Counted from the first letter of the stretch, positions 37,741 through 52,100 are shown. The stretch is DNA of 64,000 nt from Saccharina japonica (GCA_008828725.1 MEHQ01002976.1:248001-312000), one strand, 5' to 3'. Program-made: numbers and translations. The notes: generated by a model from the sequence alone, not told the origin.

Positions 37741-40605
37741 CTTCCCTCCGTCCTGAACTGCTCTCTCCCCGTTTCTCTCTCTAGCACTTGCTCACAGCCA
37801 TCAGCCCCCCACGTCGTTGCAGCCCAACGAGGACAGTTAGTTGATACCACAGGAGGTCGAGGGTCACCCTCATGATCGTCGACTGCAGCTTCTCACGACC
37901 CTGTTCGTTCCGAGTTGGGAGTGAAAGGGGTCATCGCCAACAATACGCGTAAATCAGTGCCCACGAGCAGAAGATGGAGGATGACACTCCAGCTTTCTGC
38001 ACAGCGCCGTCATCGCCGAGTTATCATATGTGCTATGTGACACGCTTTCACCGCTAGAGCAGCACCAGGACGCCCATCCAGCTATTCGCCGCTGGAGATA
38101 ACAAGAAAGGGACCGTCGCGCCAAGCTAATGAATGGATATGTGGAGTTCGGATGTGGACGGGAAGGGTGTATATGGATGGATGCGGACGGCCACTTGTTT
38201 CGCAGGTATTGCTACATTGTCCTTAGTTTCGGATTTCGAGAAAGACTGTGCCCTTCATTCAACCCACTGTGAGCCTTTGCTGTTACTCTAGTTTTTTCAA
38301 GGAGAACTCCATCCTTCCGGCGGATGTGTGGCGTCTGCCTCGCGTGTCTGGTGTTGTGTGTTGTTCACATTGGACCGGTATTTACACCCGTCGACATCCA
38401 GCCCAACCAGTGTCCGTGCCGATTCTTCATCCTAGAGGGACATGCAAGTTTTTGTGGTCACGTTACCACGACACAGATATACTAAACTTGTCATGCAGTA
38501 AGCAGAGCCGACAACGCAGTAACAGGCACGACGTAAACCTGCTAGCAATCCAGCTGCGCGAAAGAGAGAAACAAAATGAATAAAAAATGCAACAGCAAAA
38601 TTAACAAATGCAACGAGGCTTTTCCTGAATAACGGTCGTTTTGTACAGTAGATGGGCCATCCAGGGTATCTATCAATTCTATTGTGGAACTAAAGTAATC
38701 ATCTTCTCGAAGTTATACAGCAGTAGTAGTATATCGTTGTTTTTTTCAGCAAAATCCTCTCGTCCCGGTGACGAAGAGCTACTTCATGGAAGGCAACAGC
38801 AGCGGTAGTGAACTCATTTTTGGCTAAGGCCTGAGCGTAATCGTGATGTCAACGTTGTGGGTCTACAGAAGTAGCACAGACTGTAGGTAGGATGTTGCGT
38901 GGCGTAGCTCACTGAGCACAAAGGCCTATATGGCTGTGAATTCCCGAATAGAAATCAACCATCCTGAAACTCTTAACTCCAAAATACTTTACACATGTCG
39001 CGTACCGTATGCATCCAATATCATAGTGTATTAAACGTTTATGTGCGGTCAACGCGATTAAGTTGGGCCTGCCGTCCCAACCGAGACACATCTCGAGCCC
39101 GATGTATTCTTGATGTTTTGCGCACTCGGAACGCCCTCAACCCGTTCGGCATTGAACTAAAACTTCACTTGAATCACTAGGTACGGTTGCAGTTTGTCCT
39201 CTAAATATGGATGCTCGGTTTGTTGATGGCGGCCTACAAAACAAATACCGAACCAAACGACTAACCCCTGAGCATTCGGGAGGTGAACTGTCTCAACGTG
39301 CGCAACTACGGCCGCCTCCGCCATCAAGAGTTTCGAAACGTTGCTTTGCCTCTGCGTCAAAAGGGTAGTACCCCTCGGTTCGCTTTGTCTTGACACTCAA
39401 GGATGTCAACATTCCAGATTATACAACTACTACATGGAGTATTTACATGAAGACGATTTCTTCATAAACCCCAATCGGGTCGACAACTGCCATGTACGCA
39501 GAGTGCTCGAAAACGTGCTTGAGTTTGAAACGAAGTACTAAATGATCGACTGGTGCCGCGGTAGGGGGGGTCACCCTCCTTGCCTTTCCGCGTTTAACGC
39601 ATGCTACGGTAGAGGGACACCATGTTTCTGCCTTATAAGGGTGGTCACATAAGGATCTCTATACCTCACCCAAAATGATGATTTTGAAGGAATATAAAAG
39701 TTTTACCAGATGAACATTACCATGAGCTAACTCTACATTGGAAAAAATATTGCATCACAAGAACGAAATACCGACGAGGTTGGGTTGAGGGCCCGACCAT
39801 TCAGACAACCTTTCAGCTAATACGTGCTTGCTTTATCGCAGCACGCGTCGTTTGGACCGCTCGACCGAGTGATCCCATGTTTTATGTATATCGCGAAACC
39901 AAAATATATCCATTAAACGCTCAAGACTGCAAAGCAACAACAGAGAGCTCACTCGACTGAATGGCTCTGATTGGCTAAGACAGTAATATCAAGATGAGAC
40001 CCCCACCCATATATTCTACCAGAGTAAAACGAAGCCTGGCAACTTCTCACCACTCTCAAAGCGATTGCGCAAGTGGGCCCAGATCTACAAACCAACCACC
40101 CCGACTGGTATGTCCACCCCCGTTAGGGTATGGGAAGCTCATGTTTTTGTTTTAGGCTCCTCGCTTGGAAAACTCTCTACCCAACCCAACAGCCGACGGA
40201 GAGCAGATCTAGATAGAACATTAACCAATGACCTTCTGTAGCTATACAACAAATAATACCTTAAAACATTAAAAGGGATTTCAAAGGCATTGGTGTTTGC
40301 TCAGAGCAGGATTTCCACCAGCCAGACATGTTTTCGCTATGTACCAAGTGATGCGTCTATCTATCGTAGCAGGCGTTTGATTGTTTACCAAGCTGATCTT
40401 GTCTTCACCATTTTTGCCACGTCGGGGTTGGCCCCGCTGCTCCTCCCGGCATTGAGAACGAAAGACACATGCCAGGTGGCGTCATTGACGAAGCCTAGCT
40501 TGTCGAAATGGTCCGAAATTGAATATTTGATATTGTTTCTCCCGATAGATGATCTCGCAAGTGCTAATTGCCTACGCTTTGCTGATGATTGCCGGACGCG
40601 TGCTA
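37741..40605. other. Intergenic, no supported gene
   Basis: Frames of 60-112 codons on both strands, none with a domain or linked splice sites. None matches the gene A/B module. Confidence 0.4.
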
Positions 40606-40850
40606 CGATAGAGATAGCACTTTGTTGACTGAAATTCGTTCTGAATGATAGAGCTCCTTAACCCCAAATCGGCGGACTTTTAATTTGTTGCAATATGGTT
40701 CCTTGTTTGCTTCGGCCATCGGATTTTCAATCGGATAGCACTGTCACTTTCCTCCCCAATCAGTTTGGCGTGAGGTGTAGAGCTCTTCAAGTAACCACCC
40801 TTCCAAGGCAAAAACATGGTGCACCTCTATCGTAGCATGCGTCGCCGTGT
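40606..40850. repeat. Diverged direct repeat, copy 1
   Basis: Aligns with 42740-42990 through GCTACGATAG, GAGCTCCTTAACCC, TTGTTGC/TTGTTGTG, CACTTTCCTCC, CAGTTT, ACCACCCTTCCAA / ACCACCCTCTCAA, TGGTGCACCTC and GCATGCGTCGCC. It looks like an old duplicated repeat. The coding content is degraded. Confidence 0.65.
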
Positions 40851-42739
40851 CGTCTTATCTGCTTGGGTATACGCCATAGGTATCCTCTCCGCATCGTTCA
40901 TGCAGATGTCCAAGTCCCAATCTTAATACGTCGACCAAAATTAAAGGCAAATCAGATACAGCGCACATATATCGGTAACTCAAGTTACGAAGGCAGACAA
41001 CCGTGTTGCAACCATTTATCACTAAGAAGGTGCCTGAATATCTCCAGCGTCATCAGCAACTCCTCGTCCCGTGAATTATTTCATACTGTAGTCTGCTTAG
41101 AATGGTCGTGTCATCTCCCCTGCAATGGTAAAGCACCCTGTAGCCCTGCATAGTGTCCGACTTCTTGTGATGGTGACCCCCCTACCGTGGTTGCTCCGCC
41201 AGAAGCAAACGGTAGGTCATTGCACGTGTTGAGCTATCTAGGATTCCCGTCGAACTTTGGTGGAATCACCTGTACTACGATAGAAGTGGTGGTTGTCTCC
41301 CGCTTGGTCGTGACATTCAGCTTCTCCGGACATATGCTGTGTCAAAGTTCGGAGCAGTTGTTGATTTGAAACATGAACCATTATCTTTTTCAGGCTCTGG
41401 CATAAAATGCATGTATTTGGCTGTGACCTATAATACGTTAAGTCCTGCCCCCTGTACCCATGTTCCTTCCCCCGTGTCACATTATGGTCCCCTGTCGGTG
41501 TCTGCTATTCAACGGGGTCCATAAATTAAGCTGTGAAGTAACACCAACGTGTGGATTAACACCCGATGCACGACCCCTCTTTCTACCGTAGACTATTATA
41601 GTAGTCAACCCGAGCAAGTGTGTGCAGTTCCATGTAACCGAGCCGTGTGTAGTGTCTGACGTTGAAACGGTGCAACGCGATTTCTTTGCCGTGCTTGGAA
41701 AACTAATAGTCGCGCGCTCGTTGCAGGCTGTTGTTATATAACGATTTTGTCGCAGGCCAAGTCGCGAACCCGTCTTGCAACCGCAACGCCTTGCCATCCA
41801 TGTTGGCTCCTGGGTCACACTTGGGTAATTAATTCACCACCCTTTTGGTGACGTCGTACCAACTCCACATCAAAGCTATATAGCGAGAACGCTGGTTTCC
41901 TACACTGACCCGAGTCAAGCTAAATCCAAGCCGATAATCGATTTCTAAAGAGGGCACGAAAACCACGCTCGTTGCAGGTCAACACGCTACTGCCACGGAG
42001 CTTTGCAGACGGCGCCGTCCTCTCGACTATTTTTCGTGGAACAACTACAGTCCAGTCCAGTAGATTGGTTGTCCATCTTGGGAGTTGTACGAGTGAATGT
42101 TTCCTTCTCCCCCCGGTACTCACTGTATCCATCGATGCCCGTACCATTCAAATCCGCGCACTTTCTGTGTTGAATCATCAGGAGAGGAGAGCGTTCTAGT
42201 CCTCAAAGTTTCCGGTTTGCAGTTTTGCGAAATAAACCCCGTTTTTCCATCAGTTACTGTGTAACAGCCTCACCTGGCATGTCGTCCGGAGCGTCAAGTC
42301 GCTTCCCTTTTAGAATCTGGCATGAATGCGGTCGGTAGGGTCATGCTCATCAGAACCGCCGATATTCCCAGCTCGTTCTGAATAAATACTGTGGCGGGCA
42401 AGGACGTCGACCTCACGACCTTCATTTATTATACCGGTAAGTAATGTTGGACAATGCTACATGTGGGGGTATTTGTCGCTCCGCGGCTCTTTCAGGGCAT
42501 GGTTCCTTTGTCGGTGGACCACGTCGGCGCAGACTCAGGCGTTATCTCATGCACAAAGGCTTGTCTTCGCCTCAGTCACACGTCACTTTAATCCCTTGAA
42601 TAAGTGTGAATGGTGACATAAATGCAGGCAGCAGACGCAACCAAGCTTGCCTGAAACGCGCTGCCCGTGGTACTATGATAATTTCCGACCCTGAGGTTCA
42701 CGCTGGCAAGGTGTAAGTTTACCATTGACGGAGGCAACA
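40851..42739. other. Unassigned; isolated splice-like short frames
   Basis: Short plus-strand frames follow splice-like AGs (for example TGCAGTTCCATGTAACC near 41625 and GTTGCAGGTCAACACGC near 41970) and a Pro-rich stretch ends at a GTAGGT near 41213. I could not join them into an open spliced frame, so no gene is called. A decayed gene is possible. Confidence 0.3.
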
Positions 42740-42990
42740 ATCATGCTACGATAGGGGCATCACTCCTTGGCTGAAACGGGTTCGGAGCGACGGGGCTCCT
42801 TAACCCAAACTCGTCCGAGTTCATTGTTGTGTTCCGGTATCTTTCATTTTATACTCAGGCCACGGGGTTGTTCATTGAGTAGCGCTTTTACTTTCCTCCA
42901 GAACCAGTTTTCGGGTAAGCCAGAGGTCTTCACAAATGACCACCCTCTCAAACATCGTCGTGCACCTCAACCGTGGCATGCGTCGCACGC
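42740..42990. repeat. Diverged direct repeat, copy 2
   Basis: Partner of 40606-40850, offset by about 2.14 kb in the same orientation. See that entry for the shared words. The sequence outside the stated limits does not align. Confidence 0.65.
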
Positions 42991-45900
42991 CCATGAAGGC
43001 AGGAGGCGCAACAGCCGGCGCAGGCATTAGCCGTGACCCATGAGCTCAAGGGCGTGTCTGTCCTACCTTCGTAGGAGGAAGTGCGTTTGGCACCCCAAGT
43101 TGCCCCCTTCCGTGGGAACAACTCGGAAACTATTTCGTCAGACCCATTTGCAGGCCATGGTCTCGGCTAGGACAGAGCGACAAGGTGATGCAGGAGCCAC
43201 GGCAATATGGGTCGGTGCGAGCATACCTTAACCCGCTTGTCAGAAGCATGCATATATGTATGTCGTTTTCTCCTTGGCGCCGTACAACATACAGGTAGCA
43301 ATTGGGTATGAAGGACCCGGAGGTTAGGCTTTATCCACGTAGAAAGGCTCCGCGGTCTGTGTCACGCAACATCAAGCTATGGCCAACAAGTGGGATACAA
43401 TCCGTCTATATAAAGAGTGGAGGTGAGACGGCCACTAACAACTCTCAGCACAGGCAAATACACCATGATACTGGACGAATACCGAGCAAGTTCTTCTGGG
43501 AACGCCAAGACGTACACGGCAGGTCTCCCCCCCCTACGAGTCGCGCACCTGGTGTGAGTACGGCTCTTGGTTTATCACGAGTCCAAAAGGGGGAGAGGAT
43601 GACCATTTACACACCGAGTGTACCAGTTTGTGGCCACACCTAGCATGACCCAATACCTGTCGATGACTTGATGAAGATATATTCCTTTCAGTTGAAGCCG
43701 CAAAACCAAGGGTAAATGCCGTCCACGCCTAGTGCGGCACGTTGACAAAATGCGAAGCACCGCTGGAGTATTTACTGTGGACCCGGACGGGTAAATACTA
43801 CAGTAGGCGCTCCTGGCGATAGACGTTCTCCACCAGCGACAGTGTAAGCATTGATACAGGATAAGGATTTAGTGGACTTTGAGATGGCGTGGTCTCAACT
43901 AATGGGCCTGCCTGTGAATTTAACTGGTTGAAGAGTAGTACGTATGGCAAGGTAAAACGGGTGAGGGGGGGGGGGGGGAAGTGAAGGGATAAACTCGGCA
44001 TCGTCTAGCGTTTCTTGGCAGCGATGGCGTCAGACTGACACCGCTTACGAGCTGATTCCGGCCAACTGCGTAACATCTCACCTTCGGACCCTAAAGCAAC
44101 TAATACGTCGGATTACTTGACACTAGACGTACCCACATGACCACATCAACAAGGGGAACGCATCGGTCAAGCAGTTTTGCAAGCTGGAGCCGTGTGTACT
44201 TCGTGAAACATGAACAATTGTTTGAACGTCAGGGTTACTTGAGCAGGTGGGGAAACAGAAAAATGTGAAAGTTCAAGATTTTCGACATCAACACAGGCTA
44301 TTCGTTTGCCTTTTCGTGACCACACGGCGGCGTTTATGCTTTGTTCGCGATAGTAAGACACCCGCGCACATAACAATGATCTTGGTTGACATCCTATGCG
44401 GTTCGGAAACAAACAAAACCGGCAAACAAGTCCTAATCTTGGTGTATTTTGGGCTGAGGTTCTAGATATTGCTCAGTTTCCTACACATTGTAATAACACA
44501 TTTTTGTGACATACCAGTAACTACTAATTCGAGCGCCATATTGTTTAGTGTTGGGAAAACGAATTTGGACTGGTCAGTTTTCGAGGCAATATGAATCAGT
44601 TGAGGGATTGCCTTTTTGTTTTCGTGCGTCAGTTATGATCATAGTTGCCGAAAACTCCCGAACAATTGGAAATGTAAACCCCAACAAGAGAAAAAGCAAC
44701 ATAGAAAGCCTTCCCTCATCTGTTTGCACATTACCATGAGGAACAATGTCAAAAGTCGTGTCTGAACTGTCAAAATCGCGATGCAAGGTTCCGAAGCCGA
44801 ATGTACCGCCTATCGCTGGAAGCGGCTCGTGGGATGCAGCGGGGGCGCGTAGCTGCTTCGGGACGGAAACGATGTGATAATGTTTATACTCTGCGTACGT
44901 GGGTATGGAGCGAAGACCGTCCAACACGGTATTTGCACTCAATGCATATCAGATTACCACCGGAGGAGAGCAGGCCGAGGCTAAGCGTTGACAAAGGGAG
45001 AGCTCGATAGTGAATCGGAAATCACGGAAATAGGGCGTGGGATAAATGTGATGGGTAGGCTTGTTCGAATCAGCGCCCGTGAATTTGGTGCCATGAAAGC
45101 GTTGCCGACGTTGATACCGAGAGTCAGTCGGCAGCACCATTCGACCCGGGTTCAGTTGCTCGTAGAAAAGGCCCCGGCGCGGACGTGATGCATCTTATCC
45201 AGTTCGACATCAGTATCTTCCCGGATATCACAGGTGGGGGTGTCTACACGACGCGGCATCGCACCCGTTCGTTTAAATACAGAGTTGATAAGTTAAAAAT
45301 ATCTCTTTACAAATAAGAGATGATATGTGGTCCATGTCAGCAAATATGTACCGATACACGACTTGTGTACATCTACGATTGACCATTGGGCTTGAATGGT
45401 CTTCGGTGGTAATGGGTATGCCGAACCTTGGCTGCGCAGGCTCTACGACGCCCCCCCCCCATAAATGTAAAGCAGTTAACGACCGACAATATGCTCCAAA
45501 TCTTGGATCCTTGACGTTCTTGTTACTGGCGTTTGTTTCATCGAAATATGTACGGAATCACTATTACTTCCGACACCGAGCGTCTGAAAGAAAGAAGCCA
45601 CATCACCTCGAGCACACCAACTTTTCATCACTCGAAGCGTAACACACTGAAACCCCCGATGAGACATATAGATGCATCGCCCATCAGTCATGTCGGTAGG
45701 TCAAGCTGCTATCCAGACTGTACGCCGGTATACTTTGCACGAGACCTTAGGTATCTCGGGCGATTGCGTTCATCCTTCGGAGCAGCAATAATGGCCCCTT
45801 ATCCCTGCAGTGAAATCCAGGGATGCTTTGTTACAATCCCTTGGCACCCCCAATCATTTCTGTTCCGTTCAACATACTTCAACTACACTTCATCCGTTGA

Positions 45901-46138
45901 TTTTTACCTCTATAGTAAAGCACCCCGAATACTACTACGCCCGCCAGCACTAATCCTACTTTTATCTTGTTGGACCGCAGTAATCCCCTCATGTGTATGG
46001 ACATACCAGCACCTGGTAGGATGCTCAACACAATTTCCTATTTCGGGCTTACTCCCCAACGTGCTCCATAAATAAATCTGTTTAATCCAATAGGGTACGC
46101 TTAGTACCCGGTGTAAGGTTGGATCATTTTCCCGCCCT
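42991..46138. other. Intergenic downstream of gene B, no supported gene
   Basis: Frames up to 180 codons (45533-46075, +) and 122 codons (44574-44942, -) are open but have no domain or splice partner. G homopolymer near 43966-43978. Confidence 0.4.
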
Positions 46139-49100
46139 CTATACAAACCACCCCCCACCAAACGTAGCGGTGAACGCGACCAAAAGGGCACCACAAGCTG
46201 CGGCAACGTTGGCAACCAACTTGCTAGCGGCGCTTGCATCCCCCGTCACGATGCATGCCCCACATACGATAGCGACATCTTCATCACTTGCCGCCAAAAA
46301 GGTCTCACCGTTGGTGACGAAATCACCTTGGGATATATCGGGACAAGAGACCAACAGCAACGGTGGGGATACCGAATGCGTGTGTTTTTTTTATGTTAGC
46401 ACGAGCGTGAGCACGATGGAATGCGAGAAGGTACCTTCCCGTGTGGGCGCGGTTGGTTGCTAGTTTTGTCTCCTACAAACCATCGTGTCTAGGGCGCACC
46501 CTGTACGCTGACACCATTTCGCCATTGCCAACACGCGGTATTGCATTGAAACCGTGGAGGGTACGACCATGCGGGTTGCACAGGACCAAGTTGAAGTCAC
46601 CGAGAACGGAATAACATATGGGTGCCCGTCAGCACAGCAATAATTTGAACGCATTGTGTTTTGGTGCGAAATAGTTATTTGCCGTAAGTCAGCATCGACC
46701 TTAACGCGTGTCGTGCCGAGTACGGCGCGTTTCGGGGACAACTTACTTGCACTTGTAGTGTCGGCTCATGATTCTCTATTAAACAGTGGTAACAAACGGT
46801 TCGACTACAGTATATCGAGCGATGCTAGCTCAAGAGAAGAACGACCTGCGGCGAGTGGTGTAACAGGAACAAACCAAACACATGGCATCTGTTGTTGGGA
46901 ACGCATGCGGAAAATTAGTGTTGACGGCGCAAGAAGAGGGCGACCCTTGTCGAGACAGCTAAAACATATGTTTTGTTGGGTTAAGCAGGTTTGTTGCTTC
47001 AGCATTTTTAAACAATGTATTTATCAGGTGATATAGCTGGAGACTTTCGTTTTTATTTTATTTTATTTTAAGCACCTTTATTTGTTCTCGGTGTCCACCA
47101 AACCAACAGACAACAAACAACTGCATCAAGAGGGTCCAGCTGTACGCCGTTGCATACTAAAGCTAGGGGCGACCCCTGCTGCTGCTGCTGCTATGGCGCT
47201 GCTTTCGCTGCTGTGCTGTTGCTGCTTCTGTGTTAGGTTCATGCAGGGATCCGTGTCAAGCTGGCTGAAGCCGATTTCCTACGACGTTCACCAAGCCAAC
47301 ACAGACAAAATATATCAACACAGCACCAGCGTCGAACAACACCGAGAGGGCCTAGCTGTGCGCCGTTACACAAGAAGGCTAGGTGGGACCACTGATGCTA
47401 CTGTTGCTGCGCTGCTGCGTTTGCTGCCGTTGTATTTCTTCTGCTTCTCCTGTGTTGCCTCTTTTGAGGAACTCTTCGGCTGCATACCACTTAACTGGAG
47501 GCCGTCTTGTGACCATGGGACATACTTTGACGACGAGACAGCAACAACAATAACTGCCGTCCACCGTCCACAAAACACGCAAGTTGACGACATGTAGAAA
47601 TATCCCGTGCGCGAGTTTCTAGCGACAGCTATACCGTGTTCGCAAAACAAAGCGTTCAGGAAAAGACAATTGTTACCGGTACACACTACGAGCGTGCCCT
47701 ACAATTGGCTTTCGGGTATCGGGTGCAGTAAGATCAATGGACAAAGAGATAGACACCCGACATCTTGCCATCGTTGCGGGCTCTCGTCTCTTGCCCCCTA
47801 CATATAGTCACAGTTCCAAGTCGCGTCTCCGGGGTCGAACGCGCTGGCTGACCCTGCGGAAACACAGTACACTCGCGATTCCTCGAGGCTGCCCGCGATA
47901 AATGCGATGTACCACTGGAACTGCGAACCGAAACGAAAAGAGAGTGTTGGAGTGATGGCAGCCAGGATTCAAATACGGTTAAAATAGTATGCGCCACCGA
48001 ATCATCTCGCGCAGCTTGAACTTTGCTTTGTTAACAAAATGCTCGATGGAGCAGGTAATACTTCTTTCATATCAGGCACGTATTTTCCAATTCTGCAGCA
48101 CATTGGTACCTACCAGGTATATATGTTGCTAACAATTACAAACTCCAGCGCAAGCGTTATGTGCAGATTGTATACAAGTGCTGAATTGTGGCCCAACATA
48201 CCCTTTAACTTCCTGCCGTGAACAGTGGGAACTACTTGGCACCAACATCACTCAGATGTGTACACCATGCAAGTGCGTTTGTTGCACATCATCCACCGCC
48301 TCAGCACTCACATTGCCATCGGAGTCTTCAAGAGAAAATACGGTAACCTCGGGAGTGTCTACAACGCCGGACACGGTGTACGCAGCCGACACCCCGTCCG
48401 GCGGTTCGCCCGTGCCCTTGAAGCAGCCGTTCAATTGCGGGGCCGAGTTTACCGTGATGGTGAAAGATCCATCTCCACTGCAGGTGTTGGACCTCGTGGG
48501 AGGCTCAGTGGCAGTTAACTGGCGGGTGGTCGCAATCATAGGGCAAATCAGACAAGGAGAAATGGCACGTTCGGGTACAGTGGTATGAAATGCTGCAGTT
48601 TGCACAAAGTAGGGCGTAAGCATTGTTAGGTCTAACATTACCTACAACGTTGCTATCTTTGAATTACTTATGGTTGAGACTTTGAGCCCGTGCACCACGG
48701 TTGCAACAGGTGCCGACGCAACCCCTGCAACAAATTTAGTGTAGGCTTTTGGGCGTCAAGGTCGGCTTGTCTGTGGGTTCGATCTCAACGCTTTATAGTA
48801 CAGATTCGTGTGTGACGGTAAAATCAGTAGGTTCTCTCACTGGCGATGGGGCAGGGGTGGAAGCAGGGTCCGCGGTAGTCTGTGCCGAGGGCGGCACGCC
48901 TGGTGTTGGGGTCCGCGGCGGTGAAAGTGAAAATACTGGCTGAGCTGTAGGCGATGTCGGCGATGGTACCGTTGTTGGAAGCCCTCCAGGAGTAGGAGGT
49001 ACTACTGGTGGCGCTGTTGGCAATACAGGCGATGGCATCGGTGCCGACGTTCCGGACGGTGAAAGCGAAAATACTGGCTGAGCTGTAGGCGATGTCGGCG

Positions 49101-52100
49101 ATGGTACCGGTGTCGACAGCGCCCGAGATATGGGCGATACTGCTGGCTGTGCTGTCGGTGATGTAGCTGGCGATGGTACCGGTGTTGGCAGCGATATTGA
49201 CGATGCTTCTGGCTGTGCTGTCGGCGATATAGCTGGCGATGGTACCGGTGTTGGCAGAGATACAAACGATGCTTCTGGCTGTGCTGTTGGTGATGTAGCT
49301 GGCGATGGTAGCGGTGTTGGCAGCCCCCCAGATATGGGCGATACTGCTGGCTGAACTGTCGGCGATGTAGCTGGCGATGGTACCGGTGTTGGCGGAGGTA
49401 TACGCGATGTTGTTGGTAGTGCTGTCGGCGGTGTAGGCGGTGATGATACCGGTGTTGGCAGCCCCCGAGATATAGGCGATACTGTTGGCTGAACTGTAGG
49501 CGATGTTGGCGATGCGACCGGCGTTTGCACTCCTCCAGCGGTAGGCGTTACTGCTGGCTGAGGTGTCGGCGATGTAGCTGGCGATGGTACCGGTTTTGGC
49601 GGAGATGTAGGAGATACTCCTGGTTGTGGTGTCGGGGATGTAGGTGTCGATGGAACCAGTGTTGGCAGCCCCTGAGACACAGGCGATACCACTGGCTGAG
49701 TTGTCGGCGATGTAGGCGGCGATGGTACTGGTGTTGGTAGCGTCGTGGATGTTGGTGGTAGACCTGGCTGCGCTGTAGGCGATGCAGGCAATGGTACCGG
49801 TGTTGGCAGCCGCAGAGATGTAGGCGACACTACTGGCTGAGCTGTCAGCGATGTCGATGACGGTAGCGGTGTTGGCAGAGGCATAGTCGACGCTGACGGT
49901 GGAGCGGTATCCATCAGTACCCGTGAAGATGCCACGGGTGTGGGAGGGTCGAAGCAGCCGCACTGCACGGTTATAGATGTTCCCTCCTGACCTGAGAGGA
50001 AGCGAAAACAACGGAAAATAGGCGTCGGAACTCGGTGAATTGCGGTGTTTTACCGGCACCTGTTGAATAAGCGCCACAGCACACACTACCCCTAGAGGTG
50101 CGAATCGTGCACAGTGAGCATCGCCTGCATCTTGAGTCTCAACCCCCTCACGACAGGAAGAAGAACAGGCAGCCCATCGGAACCGAGAACATCGGATACC
50201 TAAAATGAGCACTATAGTAGCAAATATAATGACATGTCGAGTCAGTTTGAGGGAGCAGTCTCCGTGTGACGCACACTTTAGGTATATATCGATGTATTGG
50301 TAAGCTTGCTGAGCTTCAAGAGGGGTGTTGACTTGATACGGGGTTAGAAACGCCATTGAAGCCGTGCGAAATATAACAAAAGGTCAAAACCGAAACACCG
50401 TACTGCGCAGGTTTGTCTAGACCAGGGTCATCTGAAGACGTGAGGACCAGTGACTTCCCAAGGCATTTTTGAGGGCTTACGCTTGGATGAGTGCATACGT
50501 GCCTTCTCATACATGTCTGAGGCCGGTAGGAAGGGAGACGTTTGGTATATTGGTGTTTACCTTATTATTGGGGCCCGGTGTCGCGTCTGGACACCTAGGC
50601 TCCTGGGATTCCCCGCGTGACCGGCGGAGGAAGACCGAAAGAAAACACCGCCCTGCCTACGGGCCTCGCCAGACCTCTGGAACATACCGCATATCATACA
50701 CTACGTTTAGGCTTGAGAAGGTGCTAACGCTTACGCAAAACCGTCGTAAAGATGTAGATCAAAAGCGACAAGAACAATTTTCCGGTCAAGACTCCTTGAC
50801 AAAACGCTTCATTTCAGGGACCTTGGCTCGGGACACAACTAACATTCTGACCGAAGGCTCATCAAGGCATTTTGTTTTTTCGGTTTCGACAACAGCACAT
50901 CAAGCCACGGTTTTTGCTAGAGCACTGAGGCACAGCATGAAACCCTTTACAATAATTTGGAAAAATAACTTTCGCATATTCTTGACCGAACTCAAGTTCA
51001 TAGGTTTGATTTTTAGCATGTTTCCAAACTAAGAACTCCAAATGAACTATTAATACCTGTGTTTTCTGCTCAAGTGTCATATACGATCATGAGCTTGTTC
51101 GCAGGGCTTGCTTGCTCCCACCACTATCGCTCAACATCAATCTACTGACGGTCTTGTCTCTGGCTATTTCTAGAGGTCCCTGCGATGCATTGTATGTATC
51201 TGAATCCTTAATCATGTTTAGTTTGGTGTAAGTGCCTTTGGTGGCAGTGTCACGTGGACATACGCTGGAACGGATCAAGAAAGCAATCGACGTCCAACCT
51301 ATATCGATGAATATAGGCATGGTGTGACACTTCGTACAACATGATTTGATTCCGGCCAGCTTTGTTTACAGTACGCCTTGAGGATGCACTGACCCATCAT
51401 TTTGTACCTGCTGATGCAAAGGATTTGATCGGCACAAGACGCTGATCAGTTGACATTTTTCGTGGTTTTCGACATTGTCGCCTAACCTATAGTGACCTTA
51501 TTTAAGGCGTTCTTGGCAAACGTTTCTGGTGCCCCCGTTCCGCGAATGCGTGATGCTGCTCAGCAGCGGGATGCCCTCAAAATAAGTTTAGTAGAGAAAA
51601 GAGGACGCCGCTTTTTTGTTTTGTTTTTGTCTATCCCCTTTGTTATCTTCGCTCTTCTTTTCTCCCTCCCTCTTTATTCGTAACTCATATCAGGGGTCAC
51701 TAAGTAGGCTCTTCTCCCCTCTCCCCACTACGGTACGTGCCTTGTACTTATTTCGCGAGAATATTCAGCACTTTCTTCCCTCGTCGACTTGCGTCGGATT
51801 CCGCCTACCCACGCCACGAAGGCGCTCTCAGCAATTGGTTCCTTTTTATTTTTTCAATTTGAGTAAAACTCTCACCACGGTGGGATTCGAACTTGGGTAC
51901 CAATGCCAGTAGCCTTTGAAGCTGACCACTGGTTTACCGGGGCGACCGGCTCTGCTTTAGGGAATATGAAACGGTCAGAAGCATGCAGTATGACGCTGGG
52001 TTCATCTCGGCAGGCAATGGCTTCCACGACCACCTGTGTTCTTCTGCCAAAAGGGGAGTTCGAACCCTTACGCTACCGAAGCAAGCATTGCCCGGCCATG

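Noticed and set aside
40851..42739. Possible decayed multi-exon plus-strand gene
   Set aside because: Individual splice-like sites exist but could not be joined in a common open frame.
45533..46075. 180-codon plus-strand frame containing IQGCF
   Set aside because: A superficial resemblance to the GCF of the gene A/B module, but the preceding Cys, the hydrophobic strand and the phase-0 donor are missing.
48824..50356. 510-codon minus-strand frame rich in Ala/Thr/Ile
   Set aside because: It is a shadow of gene B's Pro-rich exon: the minisatellite has unit lengths divisible by three, so more than one frame stays open. Only the Pro/Thr frame joins phase-correctly to the module exons.
52040..52095. 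B-box-like GGGTTCGAACTCC on the minus strand next to the intronic SINE
   Set aside because: No convincing A box at the right distance and no paired stems; too weak to call a tRNA.
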